From contig CAMDDI010000125.1 in assembly GCA_945890905.1 (NCBI GenBank), positions 1-9,372 on the forward strand: 9,372 bases of DNA, in the 5' to 3' direction. The position numbers and the translations under genes were made by a program. Below the pieces are notes generated by a model. That model saw only the letters and a program-made list of their open reading frames with translations. It made no database searches and was not told the origin of the DNA. The stretch is from Bacteriovorax stolpii. Lineage in GTDB: Bacteria; Bdellovibrionota; Bacteriovoracia; Bacteriovoracales; Bacteriovoracaceae. Positions 1 through 6,368 of the stretch are shown piece by piece; position 1 is the first letter of the stretch, and each line of letters opens with the position of its first letter.

Positions 1-182
1 TGAGTGAGATAATGATTTTGAGAAAGATAGATATGCAACTCCACGGCTTCAAGTGGAGAAACCATCATGGAATTGGCCTCATAAGTACAGCAGGTGCCTG
101 AGCATCCTACGCAACTCACACCTTGAGATTCAAAGTCTGTCATGGCATTGATGAGAATTTTTCGGCGGCTATCAGTCTGCAT
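1..182 (-). CDS. YkgJ-family cysteine-cluster protein (N-terminal part, runs off the window)
   Basis: About 60 codons are visible; the gene continues past base 1. A cysteine cluster is present at residues 24, 27, 31 and 32 (pattern CxxCxxxCC, context SCVGCSGTCC). This is the hallmark of the YkgJ/UPF0153 family, annotated as zinc- or iron-chelating; the biochemical role is not established. ATG at 182 is the first possible start, since no ATG, GTG or TTG lies in frame between it and the TGA stop further upstream. No Shine-Dalgarno sequence precedes it. Instead a TTGACA-N17-TATCTT promoter ends 6 nt before the ATG, suggesting a leaderless mRNA. The gene is divergent from hppA. Family assignment is fairly sure from the cluster; function is unknown. 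Confidence 0.75.
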   Translation of the reverse strand, partial: MQTDSRRKILINAMTDFESQGVSCVGCSGTCCTYEANSMMVSPLEAVELHIYLSQNHYLT

Positions 183-188
183 AGCTGG

Positions 189-217
189 AAGATAGTGATT
201 GTGACCATGGATGTCAA
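189..217 (-). promoter_or_regulatory. Promoter of the YkgJ-family gene, placed for a leaderless transcript
   Basis: On the minus strand a perfect -35 box TTGACA (217-212) is followed by exactly 17 nt and TATCTT (194-189, 4 of 6 matches to TATAAT). Only 6 nt separate the -10 box from the A of the ATG at 182, so transcription would start at or next to the start codon. This fits the missing Shine-Dalgarno sequence. Confidence 0.5.
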
Positions 218-262
218 GGGCGTTAACGCGAAGTCAAAACCTCAGTTTTAAGGCCTTTAGGA

Positions 263-291
263 TTTACTATACCTAACATTTTTAGTAAAAA
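263..291 (+). promoter_or_regulatory. Possible hppA promoter
   Basis: TTTACT (263-268), a 17-nt spacer and TAAAAA (286-291) give 4 of 6 matches in each box and would leave a leader of roughly 45 nt before the hppA ATG. The surrounding DNA is AT-rich, so chance matches are likely. A TATAGT on the opposite strand (271-266) overlaps this site and could be a second, distal promoter for the divergent gene. Confidence 0.3.
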
Positions 292-329
292 ATTCTGTAT
301 CCAATTTTATTCAGTTTTATTTCTTAGTT

Positions 330-336
330 GAGGGAG
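330..336 (+). promoter_or_regulatory. hppA ribosome binding site
   Basis: GAGGGAG at 330-336 lies 6 nt before ATG 343. It decides the start: an in-frame TTG at 328 overlaps this site and would have no ribosome binding site of its own. ATG 346 follows immediately in frame and is an equally possible start. Confidence 0.75.
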
Positions 337-342
337 ATCATC

Positions 343-2403
343 ATGATGGAGTCTTGGTTGATGTGGTTAAAAACACCAGTCATTTTCGGTATTGTCGGAT
401 TGGCCATCGCTATCTATTTCTACTTCCGGGTTTTGGGATTAGAAAAGGGTAACGAAACCATGGAACGCATCGGCGGTTACATCCGTGAAGGTGCAATGGC
501 CTTTTTGTTCAGACAGTATCAAACACTGGCCGTATTCGGTTTTGTTGTGGCCATACTAATCTGGTTCTCTCTTGGTAAAGTTCCTGCTGCCGCTTTTGTG
601 TTGGGAGCGATCTTATCTCTCCTGGCTGGTTTCATCGGAATGAAAGCTGCTACTTACGCTAACGTAAAAACAACTCAAGCTGCTCGCAGTGGTTCACGCG
701 CGAAGGCCCTTCTCACTGCCCTTGATGGTGGTGCGGTTATGGGTCTTTCAGTTGCTGCTCTAGGATTAATTGGACTTGGTGTTCTTTATTCTTGTTTTAG
801 AGATTCTGAACTTCTTTCTCCAGTTCTTCACTCATTTGCTGTAGGTGCTTCTTCAATTGCACTTTTCGCTCGTATCGGTGGTGGTATTTACACTAAAGCC
901 GCTGACGTAGGTTCTGATATCGCTGGTAAAGTAATTGAAAATATTCCAGAAGATGATCCACGTAACCCAGGTGTTATCGCAGATAACGTGGGAGATAACG
1001 TAGGTGACGTTGCTGGTATGGGTGCAGATATTTATGAGTCAATGGTTGCTGCAATTGTTGCTGCCATGGCCATCGCTCTTACTTCAAGTGAACTTCCAAT
1101 GCTTATGACCAATGTTGATGCTTCCTGGAACAAGATGATCGCTGTTGGATTACCTCTGGTTCTTTCAGCAGTAGGTCTCGCAGTTTCTATCGTTTGTATT
1201 TTCATTGCGCGCACAATGACTTCTATGGATCCAGCTAAAGTTCTTCGTGGAGCTTTAATTTTTCCACCTCTAATTCTTGCAGTAGCTTCCTATATGATCA
1301 TGGCCTCTCTTGAGATAACTCAATCAGTAACAGCGATTCTTACTATCGGCGCTATCGGTGGAACAATCATCGGTCTTGTGACTGATTACTATACTTCAGC
1401 TGGTCCAGTATCTCGCATTGCTGAAGCATCAAGAACTGGTGCTGGTACAAACGTGATTCAAGGTCTTGCTGTCGGGATGGAATCAACTGCGATTCCTATG
1501 ATCGTTGTGGCCCTGGTAGCTTATCTTTCTAACCGCTACCTTGGTCTTTACGGAATTGCTCTCTCAGCAGTAGGTATGCTCGGCGGTACAGCAGTTGTGA
1601 TGACTGTTGATGCTTACGGGCCGATCTCTGATAACGCTGGTGGGATTTCAGAAATGTCTGGTTTGGGACCTGAAGTTCGTGCCATCACAGATGAACTTGA
1701 TATGGTAGGAAATACCACAGCTGCTATCGGTAAAGGATACGCTATTGGTTCGGCCATTCTTACGGTTCTTGCTCTCTTTTCAGCTTATAACATTGAAATT
1801 AACCACGTTCGTTCTTTGAGCGGATTAGGTGCAGTTGAACTGGTTCTTACTGATCCAAAAATCTTAATTGGAATTCTTCTTGGTTCAATTCTTCCATTCC
1901 TTGTTGGTTCAACGACCATGCTTGCCGTTGGTAAAGCAGCAGGTGCTATCGTAGTTGAAATTGGTCGTCAGTTCAGAGAGATTCCGGGACTAATGGAACT
2001 TAAAGCTGAACCAGAGCCGAAGAAGATTGTTGATATCGCAACTAAAGCTGCTCTTCGTGAAATGCTTATCCCAGGACTCATCGCTATTGTAGCTCCAGTT
2101 CTTTGCGGATTCTTCATGGGCCCAGCTTCTCTTGCTGGTCTACTTGCTGGTGCTCTTGCCGTTGGTGCAACAATGTCTTTGTTTATGGCCAATGCCGGTG
2201 GTGCTTGGGATAACGCTAAAAAGTACATTGAGAAAGGAAAGTTAGCAGGTGAGAAGAAAGGCAGTGATGTTCACAAAGCTGCAGTAGTGGGTGACATGGT
2301 GGGAGATCCATTTAAGGATACTTCTGGTCCAGGAATTGCAATCTTAATTAAGGTGATGTCGGTTGTGTCTTTGTTAATTGCTCCGCTTATTGCTCTATTG
2401 TAG
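343..2403 (+). CDS. hppA: Membrane-bound ion-translocating pyrophosphatase (K+-dependent type)
   Basis: HppA hydrolyses pyrophosphate to phosphate and uses the energy to pump H+ and/or Na+ across the inner membrane. The 686-residue product is of normal length and is hydrophobic throughout, consistent with the family's roughly 16 membrane helices. The pyrophosphate/Mg2+ loop is seen from D188 (DVGSD), through DDPRNPG (204-210) and NVGDNVGD (215-222), to GADIYES with Glu232. The C-terminal catalytic motif GDMVGDPFKDTSGP is at 650-663. In GNTTAAIGKG (456-465), Ala460 and Gly463 occupy the positions where K+-independent enzymes have Lys and Thr, so the enzyme should need K+. That class includes both Na+ and H+ pumps, and Glu232 sits where Na+ pumps carry their helix-6 glutamate, so the ion cannot be settled here. 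The gene appears monocistronic, with its own SD and a strong terminator. Confidence 0.97.
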   Translation: MMESWLMWLKTPVIFGIVGLAIAIYFYFRVLGLEKGNETMERIGGYIREGAMAFLFRQYQTLAVFGFVVAILIWFSLGKVPAAAFVLGAILSLLAGFIGMKAATYANVKTTQAARSGSRAKALLTALDGGAVMGLSVAALGLIGLGVLYSCFRDSELLSPVLHSFAVGASSIALFARIGGGIYTKAADVGSDIAGKVIENIPEDDPRNPGVIADNVGDNVGDVAGMGADIYESMVAAIVAAMAIALTSSELPMLMTNVDASWNKMIAVGLPLVLSAVGLAVSIVCIFIARTMTSMDPAKVLRGALIFPPLILAVASYMIMASLEITQSVTAILTIGAIGGTIIGLVTDYYTSAGPVSRIAEASRTGAGTNVIQGLAVGMESTAIPMIVVALVAYLSNRYLGLYGIALSAVGMLGGTAVVMTVDAYGPISDNAGGISEMSGLGPEVRAITDELDMVGNTTAAIGKGYAIGSAILTVLALFSAYNIEINHVRSLSGLGAVELVLTDPKILIGILLGSILPFLVGSTTMLAVGKAAGAIVVEIGRQFREIPGLMELKAEPEPKKIVDIATKAALREMLIPGLIAIVAPVLCGFFMGPASLAGLLAGALAVGATMSLFMANAGGAWDNAKKYIEKGKLAGEKKGSDVHKAAVVGDMVGDPFKDTSGPGIAILIKVMSVVSLLIAPLIALL

Positions 2404-2419
2404 AAAATTAAATTAAATG

Positions 2420-2446
2420 AGGCTCGCTTAGGCGAGCCTTTTTTTT
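2420..2446 (+). terminator. Rho-independent terminator after hppA
   Basis: GGCTCGC (2421-2427) pairs perfectly with GCGAGCC (2432-2438) around the 4-nt loop TTAG; an A-T pair extends the stem, and eight T follow (2439-2446). The minus-strand gene ending at 2452 converges on it, and its downstream side on that strand is also T-rich, so the hairpin may act in both directions. Confidence 0.93.
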
Positions 2447-2451
2447 GCTCA

Positions 2452-3399
2452 TTAGCTCCCGAATAGTGCTTCAAATTGAATCATGGCATATGGCGATCGC
2501 CTGAATGATTCCGATTTTGGGAAATTAAGACCGGTTCCAAGATCCATATAAAAGACCTGATGATAAATATTCAATCGATAGTTAGTACCTAGTTGCCAAC
2601 CATTAAAATAAAGCAATCCACCATCAACGATTGTACTTCCCGAGAAATTATAAGACATGGCCTCATCATCACTTAGTCGATGAAGAAGAGAGGGGCCATG
2701 AACGGTATTAAATGTTTTTTGGCTGATCCTCCAATCCACAGTGTTGTTGAAACGGAAGAGAAGATCATCTGAAATACTTTGGTCAGTCGAAAGCGAAGTT
2801 CGTTGTCTAAATCCATCTCGATAAGATATCCAGGTGGCCTCTTGAACGAAGCGGTGAATGAGGGTTCCAGTTTGCGCACTCTTTCGAAGACGAGCTCTCA
2901 ATGTTACCGATGGATGAATAGATACGTTGGTGGATAAGTTTCCTCGGAACAGCCATTTTTTATCTAGCTTGTTAACTTCTTCAAGTGTTTTTAAACGGCG
3001 AATGTGCTCAACACGAGATTCATCAGTTTTCTTTTTTTTCGATTCCACCATCTTTCGGAATTTTTGCTCAAGAGATGGGAGGCGTAAGTTAAAACTAAAG
3101 CGGGTATCATCGGCCATCTTGGCCCCTTCATTGACGGAGCGACTGGTGCGAACTCTCAAGCGACTTCGTCCTAACTCATCATCTGCTCGATCGGTAGCAA
3201 AGAATGAATCGAAGTCATTTGCGATGTTGTTAGCACGATGTCCGAACAGGTCTTCCGCGAAATCCAGAATCGGTATGCGATGTTCGTCCATTTCCTCTGC
3301 CGGTGATGACCAAACATTAAAGGTTACCATAAGGAATATAAGCCACGTGAATCTCATAGCTTTATTGTAGCCATTTCTATTAAGGTGCCAATTCTTCAT
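2452..3399 (-). CDS. Exported, probably outer-membrane beta-barrel-like protein of unknown function
   Basis: This 315-residue protein matches no family I recognise. A signal peptide is likely: basic residues, then a hydrophobic run at 16-30 (FTWLIFLMVTFNVW core), then SSPA-EE as a plausible cleavage site near residue 34. Residues 45-110 are charged. Residues 108-150 are very basic and probably helical (KKKK at 121-124). From about 150 to the end, short stretches of alternating polar and hydrophobic residues rich in aromatics, separated by turns, resemble antiparallel beta-strands of an outer-membrane barrel. The C-terminus (FEALFGS) lacks the classical terminal Phe/Trp. An in-frame ATG at 3357 (residue 15) would give a more compact signal peptide, but neither start has a good SD; AAAG 4 nt before ATG 3399 slightly favours the longer form. 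It is convergent with hppA and divergent from the ankyrin gene. Confidence 0.7.
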   Translation of the reverse strand: MKNWHLNRNGYNKAMRFTWLIFLMVTFNVWSSPAEEMDEHRIPILDFAEDLFGHRANNIANDFDSFFATDRADDELGRSRLRVRTSRSVNEGAKMADDTRFSFNLRLPSLEQKFRKMVESKKKKTDESRVEHIRRLKTLEEVNKLDKKWLFRGNLSTNVSIHPSVTLRARLRKSAQTGTLIHRFVQEATWISYRDGFRQRTSLSTDQSISDDLLFRFNNTVDWRISQKTFNTVHGPSLLHRLSDDEAMSYNFSGSTIVDGGLLYFNGWQLGTNYRLNIYHQVFYMDLGTGLNFPKSESFRRSPYAMIQFEALFGS

Positions 3400-3496
3400 G
3401 TCACTTTAAAGATTAAGTCCAGAAATGCCGAAAGCTTAAGCCTCCAATAACAGGCAAAATGGCGATTATCATGAAAATTTTCTTCCGCCTGGGCAT

Positions 3497-3502
3497 TAGA
3501 AT
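3497..3502 (+). promoter_or_regulatory. Possible -10 element of the ankyrin-repeat gene
   Basis: TAGAAT (5 of 6 matches to TATAAT) lies about 33 nt before the GTG start and about 20 nt before its ribosome binding site. No convincing -35 box stands 16-18 nt upstream, so this is only a candidate in the 135-bp divergent intergenic region. I see no comparably good promoter for the opposite gene. Confidence 0.25.
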
Positions 3503-3534
3503 AAAGAAGTTCAAGAATTAATGGGGGTACGTCT

Positions 3535-4386
3535 GTGAAAAAAAACCGCATTGTGGCCATTGGGTCATGCCTAACATTGGTGATTGGTGGAATTCTTTTT
3601 AAAGATAAGCTTAGTAGTTTCTCTGGAACAGTATCAACTGATGAGGCTCTTCTTTCTTTAATTAAAAATGATCAAAGCGGATTTGAGAGTTTTATTAAGA
3701 AGGGCGGAGATGTTCATGCAAATCTTCCTGTGATCGATGGTAAAACTTATACCGTGGCTGAGGGGATGGCCCATTTTGAAAGACCGGGATTTGTGAAATT
3801 TCTTCAAGACTCAAAAAGATCTTTTATTAACCAGGATGGTAAAAAAGAATTTGATATTCTTTCTCTAGCGGTTGAAAAAAATAATGTGGAACTCTTCTCT
3901 CTCTTAATCAACGAGAAGCCACGCTATGATTTGACTTATACTCAGAAGAACTGGACTCTGCTTCACATGGCATCGGCCAGTTGTTCTCACAAAATCGTAA
4001 CCATGCTTCACAAGGAAGCTGGGCTTAACTGGAATACCAAAGCAAAAGATGGATCAACTCCACTTACACTTGCAGCTGAGTATGACTGCCTTCCGGTTCT
4101 GGGATACTGGAAAGAGTTGAAGGCTAACTTTAATGCTAAGGATGGAAGAGGACTCACAGCACTTTCAATTCTTCGTCAGAAAAAAGATGCGGCCCTTGTG
4201 GCCTTTGTTGAATCTTTTAATTCTAGAAAAATTGCCTCTATCAGTGCCCCTGCGGGCGAGCCTAACTTCTATCACAAGAGAAAAATTCCAAAGGACCAGA
4301 TGATTGATCATTCAGCCCTCATTGAACCAGAAGATCGTCCTCTTGAGGCCACAGAGACCGCAGAAAATTCCGAGTTTAGTGATTAG
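3535..4386 (+). CDS. Membrane-anchored ankyrin-repeat protein
   Basis: The product has 283 residues. The N-terminus (basic KKNR, then hydrophobic residues 6-22) looks like an uncleaved signal anchor that places the rest in the periplasm. Residues about 35-228 carry degenerate ankyrin repeats. The clearest units are DILSLAVEKNNVELFSLLI (107-125), NWTLLHMASASCSHKIVTML (139-158), DGSTPLTLAAEYDCLPVLG (172-190) and DGRGLTALSILRQKKDAALV (203-222), each with the repeat's TPL/ALH-like first helix. The last 55 residues are charged, low in structure and acidic at the end. Ankyrin repeats bind proteins; the partner is unknown. The start is GTG with GGGGG (3523-3527) 7 nt upstream; the ATG at 3521 reads into a stop after five codons. 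No enzyme domain is visible, so the role is probably scaffolding or inhibition. Confidence 0.85.
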   Translation: MKKNRIVAIGSCLTLVIGGILFKDKLSSFSGTVSTDEALLSLIKNDQSGFESFIKKGGDVHANLPVIDGKTYTVAEGMAHFERPGFVKFLQDSKRSFINQDGKKEFDILSLAVEKNNVELFSLLINEKPRYDLTYTQKNWTLLHMASASCSHKIVTMLHKEAGLNWNTKAKDGSTPLTLAAEYDCLPVLGYWKELKANFNAKDGRGLTALSILRQKKDAALVAFVESFNSRKIASISAPAGEPNFYHKRKIPKDQMIDHSALIEPEDRPLEATETAENSEFSD

Positions 4387-4400
4387 AGACTAAATCCTCC

Positions 4401-4428
4401 TTGCGCAAAATCCATTTAGCTTTAAAAT
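4401..4428 (+). promoter_or_regulatory. Candidate promoter of the XRE-lipoprotein-gloA unit
   Basis: TTGCGC (4401-4406), a 16-nt spacer and TAAAAT (4423-4428, 5 of 6 matches) would start transcription near 4435, just before the strong GGAGG at 4441. The -35 box is weak. The -10 box lies inside the inverted repeat at 4411-4431. Confidence 0.4.
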
Positions 4429-4431
4429 GGA
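4411..4431. promoter_or_regulatory. Inverted repeat, candidate operator for the XRE regulator
   Basis: TCCATTT (4411-4417) and AAATGGA (4425-4431) form perfect 7-bp arms around a 7-nt spacer (AGCTTTA). The symmetric site covers the proposed -10 box of the following XRE-family gene, the usual place for an autorepressor of this family. It is not followed by a T run, so it is unlikely to terminate the ankyrin gene. The binding role is inference. Confidence 0.45.
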
Positions 4432-4451
4432 ACTAAGCAGGGAGGAATGAC

Positions 4452-4691
4452 ATGGAAGTTATTCGCAGATCAAACGCAGAAATAGAAAGAGAATTAGGTA
4501 CAGTTGCCTACTTTATCCGTAGAAAAAGAAAAGAAATCGGATGCACGCAAGAAGAGCTCGCTAAGTCTTCAGGTGTGGGTCTGGCATTTTTAAAACGCCT
4601 TGAAGGTGGGGATGAGAATCTTCACATGGCAAAAGTTCTTCAAGTGCTCAGACATCTCAAGGCAGATTTATTTCCTAAAGAGTACCAATAA
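4452..4691 (+). CDS. XRE-family helix-turn-helix regulator, HipB/Y4mF-like
   Basis: A 79-residue, single-domain DNA-binding protein. Residues 19-74 form a Cro/C1-type domain: helix 2 at about 32-39 (TQEELAKS), turn at SGVG, recognition helix at about 43-51 (GLAFLKRLE), then the helix KVLQVLRHL. The pattern LTQEELA...GVG..F...LE.G is closest to the Y4mF/HipB antitoxin-like subgroup. In toxin-antitoxin loci such proteins precede a HipA kinase; no HipA or other toxin follows here. Instead a lipoprotein gene begins 4 nt after the stop and gloA follows, so it probably regulates its own operon. The SD is excellent: GGAGG at 4441-4445, 6 nt before ATG 4452. Confidence 0.9.
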   Translation: MEVIRRSNAEIERELGTVAYFIRRKRKEIGCTQEELAKSSGVGLAFLKRLEGGDENLHMAKVLQVLRHLKADLFPKEYQ

Positions 4692-4695
4692 GAAG

Positions 4696-5085
4696 ATGAA
4701 GATTTTAAATCTCATTCTCTTATTGGTTCTAGTCTCATGTGCCTCGCGCCCTCAACTTTATCCCAATGAGAAACGAAAATCGGTTTCTGAAAGTAAGGCC
4801 GAGCGAGATGTAGATCACTGCATGGAAGATGCGGATAAATATCTCAAATCGGGAAAAGCAAAAAATGTTGCTAAATCGGCCGGTGGTGGTGCAGTTATTG
4901 GTGCAGCCATCGGAGCTGTTGGTGGATTGTTCACGGGGAATTTAGGTGGTGGATTAGTTCGTGGTGGGGCCATGGGGGCCGCAGGTGGAACTGCTGTCGG
5001 TGCACTGACTCCTGATCAAGTGAAACATAACTATGTGAATCAATGTTTAGGTGAGCAGGGATACCAAGTCATTGGGTGGGATTAA
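4696..5085 (+). CDS. Glycine-zipper lipoprotein
   Basis: A 129-residue envelope lipoprotein. The signal peptide (MKILNLILLLVLVSC) ends in the lipobox LVSC with Cys15 as the lipidated residue. The next residue is Ala, not Asp, so by the Lol rule it should go to the outer membrane. Residues 63-103 are a glycine-zipper segment with repeated GxxxG/GxxxA (GGGAVIGAAIGAVGG and GGGLVRGGAMGAAGG), which can pack into or oligomerise in membranes. The C-terminus (NQCLGEQGYQVIGWD) is the typical ending of glycine-zipper lipoproteins; Cys42 and Cys117 could form a disulfide. The frame is open upstream, overlapping the regulator gene, but a start there would bury the signal peptide. The chosen ATG has only a weak purine-rich site (AAGAAG directly adjacent), so translation is probably coupled to the regulator, whose stop lies 4 nt upstream. 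Confidence 0.88.
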   Translation: MKILNLILLLVLVSCASRPQLYPNEKRKSVSESKAERDVDHCMEDADKYLKSGKAKNVAKSAGGGAVIGAAIGAVGGLFTGNLGGGLVRGGAMGAAGGTAVGALTPDQVKHNYVNQCLGEQGYQVIGWD

Positions 5086-5089
5086 TTTT

Positions 5090-5476
5090 ATGAAGTATCT
5101 CCACACCATGATCCGCGTGAACCATCTGGACGAGTCCATCAAGTTTTATACTGAAGTCTTAGGCATGAATCTGATTTCAAAATCAGATTATCCCGATGGG
5201 GAGTTCACTCTCGCTTTTTTGAGCTACGGCAAAACCAAACAAGATCCTTGTATTGAACTGACTTACAATTACGGAAAGCATTCCTATGATATGGGGAATG
5301 CGTTTGGACATATTGCTTTGAGTACTGATGATATTTATCAAACCTGCTCGAAGGTAAAAGAAGCCGGAGTGAAAGTGGTGAGAGAACCGGGACCCATGAA
5401 ACATGGAACAACGGTGATTGCTTTTATCGAAGATCCTAATGGATATAAGATTGAGTTGATTCAAAACGCTATTTGA
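5090..5476 (+). CDS. gloA: Glyoxalase I (lactoylglutathione lyase)
   Basis: This cytoplasmic enzyme isomerises the hemithioacetal of methylglyoxal and glutathione to S-lactoylglutathione. The 128-residue length and one-domain VOC fold match bacterial GloA. The four metal ligands fall exactly where E. coli GloA has them: His5, Glu56 (IELTYNYG), His74 (GHIAL) and Glu122 (YKIEL). The lack of the insertions of the Zn-type enzymes suggests Ni/Co dependence. Also visible: VNHLDESIKFYTEVLGM (10-26) and FIEDPNGYKIEL (112-123). ATG 5090 is 4 nt after the lipoprotein stop and 9 nt after GGTGGG (5075-5080); an in-frame GTG at 5051 lies inside the lipoprotein gene and would add 13 unrelated residues. It is third in the regulator-lipoprotein-gloA unit. 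Its last 8 bases overlap the end of the opposing protease gene. Confidence 0.96.
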   Translation: MKYLHTMIRVNHLDESIKFYTEVLGMNLISKSDYPDGEFTLAFLSYGKTKQDPCIELTYNYGKHSYDMGNAFGHIALSTDDIYQTCSKVKEAGVKVVREPGPMKHGTTVIAFIEDPNGYKIELIQNAI

Positions 5477-6281
5477 TAATCTCTTGCGCCCATTCGGCCA
5501 CAGCACTCAGACGAGTGTGAGTATTCACCGTAGAAATTCCAGAATTATCGCTAAAGAGATATTGTGAGTTCACTCCCACAACTGCTTGTGAATTTTTCCG
5601 GTAAGCTGCTCCTCCAGAGTCACCTGGACAAATGCTGGCGGCACTTGCATTTGCTTTGATACCTTCAGAATAAAAATTAAACACATTGGCCTGTGAAAAA
5701 TCTCGCTTATAGTAATCTGTGAGTTGATCTGAATTGATCACAAGACTCGTAGCGATTTTATAACGATTGACTGGAGTCGCATTATGAGTCGAAACTTCGC
5801 AGCCCCAACCACCAATTACCACTTCCTCACCAACAACAACTTCATCATATTCAATATTGGCCACAGGAAATTCAGGAGAGTCTTGAGTCACCGTGAAGAG
5901 AGCAACATCAAATGAAGCAAAAGCACCTGCTGTGGTGGCGACTCGCAGTTGAAGACGACGCTTAATCTCAGCAACATAGGTTGGATGGGGAAATGCTTTC
6001 TCGATAGTGAGACTTGTTTTGGCACCATAGTGAGATTGAAGATTAACCTTAGCTCCGGATCGAAAAGGTTTATTTAATTCACCTGAACTCCCATTAATCA
6101 TACAGTGAGCGGCAAAGAGAAAAGTGCGTGCTCCAATCTTAGATCCGGTACAGGACTGATTAATGAAAACCGATGAGCGATACTCTTCTTCTTTTGCCGG
6201 CTCTCCGCCTATAAGCAAGGGAGATGCGCTGGCACTGGCAGAAAGAAGGAAAATCTGGATAAATGACGCTAGTGTTTTCAT
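5469..6281 (-). CDS. Secreted trypsin-like serine protease (S1 family)
   Basis: A 270-residue S1 peptidase with a signal peptide (MKTLASFIQIFLLSASASAS; cleavage near residue 20). LLIGG at 22-26 resembles the IIGG start of active trypsins, with little or no propeptide. The catalytic triad is intact: His59 (FAAHC), Asp125 (SFDVAL) and Ser222 (PGDSGGA). Ser216 is six residues before the catalytic serine, at the base of the S1 pocket, where trypsin has Asp; Lys/Arg specificity is therefore doubtful. Cys44-Cys60 is the standard His-loop disulfide. Cys218 lacks its usual C-terminal partner, and Cys161 right after GWG may pair with it. ATG 6281 starts the signal peptide directly; it has no SD. The open frame extends to 6344 but only through the tRNA terminator. 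Degradation of external or prey protein is a plausible role, not shown. Confidence 0.92.
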   Translation of the reverse strand: MKTLASFIQIFLLSASASASPLLIGGEPAKEEEYRSSVFINQSCTGSKIGARTFLFAAHCMINGSSGELNKPFRSGAKVNLQSHYGAKTSLTIEKAFPHPTYVAEIKRRLQLRVATTAGAFASFDVALFTVTQDSPEFPVANIEYDEVVVGEEVVIGGWGCEVSTHNATPVNRYKIATSLVINSDQLTDYYKRDFSQANVFNFYSEGIKANASAASICPGDSGGAAYRKNSQAVVGVNSQYLFSDNSGISTVNTHTRLSAVAEWAQEIIK

Positions 6282-6326
6282 GGGTAAGGAATTAACACAG
6301 GTTTTGATTGATAGGGATAAGTATTT

Positions 6327-6361
6327 AAAAAAAAAGCCCCACAAATATGTGAGGCTTTTTT
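6327..6361 (-). terminator. Terminator of the tRNA transcription unit
   Basis: AAAAAGCC (6331-6338) pairs with GGCTTTTT (6353-6360), one C/A mismatch follows, then CACA pairs with TGTG around the loop AATA. On the minus strand the stem is followed by nine T (complement of 6327-6335). It separates the tRNA genes from the protease gene. The opposite side also has six T, so it could stop plus-strand transcripts too. Confidence 0.85.
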
Positions 6362-6368
6362 ATAAACT

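Noticed and set aside
328..342. TTG start for hppA giving five extra residues
   Set aside because: The TTG overlaps the GAGGGAG ribosome binding site that serves ATG 343, and it has no SD of its own.
2927..3370. 147-codon open frame antisense to the outer-membrane-like gene
   Set aside because: Its product is Ser/Arg-rich with no domain, has no SD, and mirrors the real gene's codons.
3535..3570. Lipobox-like IGSC at residues 9-12 of the ankyrin protein
   Set aside because: The hydrophobic stretch before the Cys is too short for a lipoprotein signal and continues well past it, fitting a membrane anchor better.
4452..4691. HipBA or other toxin-antitoxin locus
   Set aside because: Only the antitoxin-like regulator is present; the following genes encode a lipoprotein and a glyoxalase, not a toxin.
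4600..4695. Longer start for the lipoprotein inside the XRE gene
   Set aside because: It would put 32 unrelated residues before the signal peptide and lipobox.
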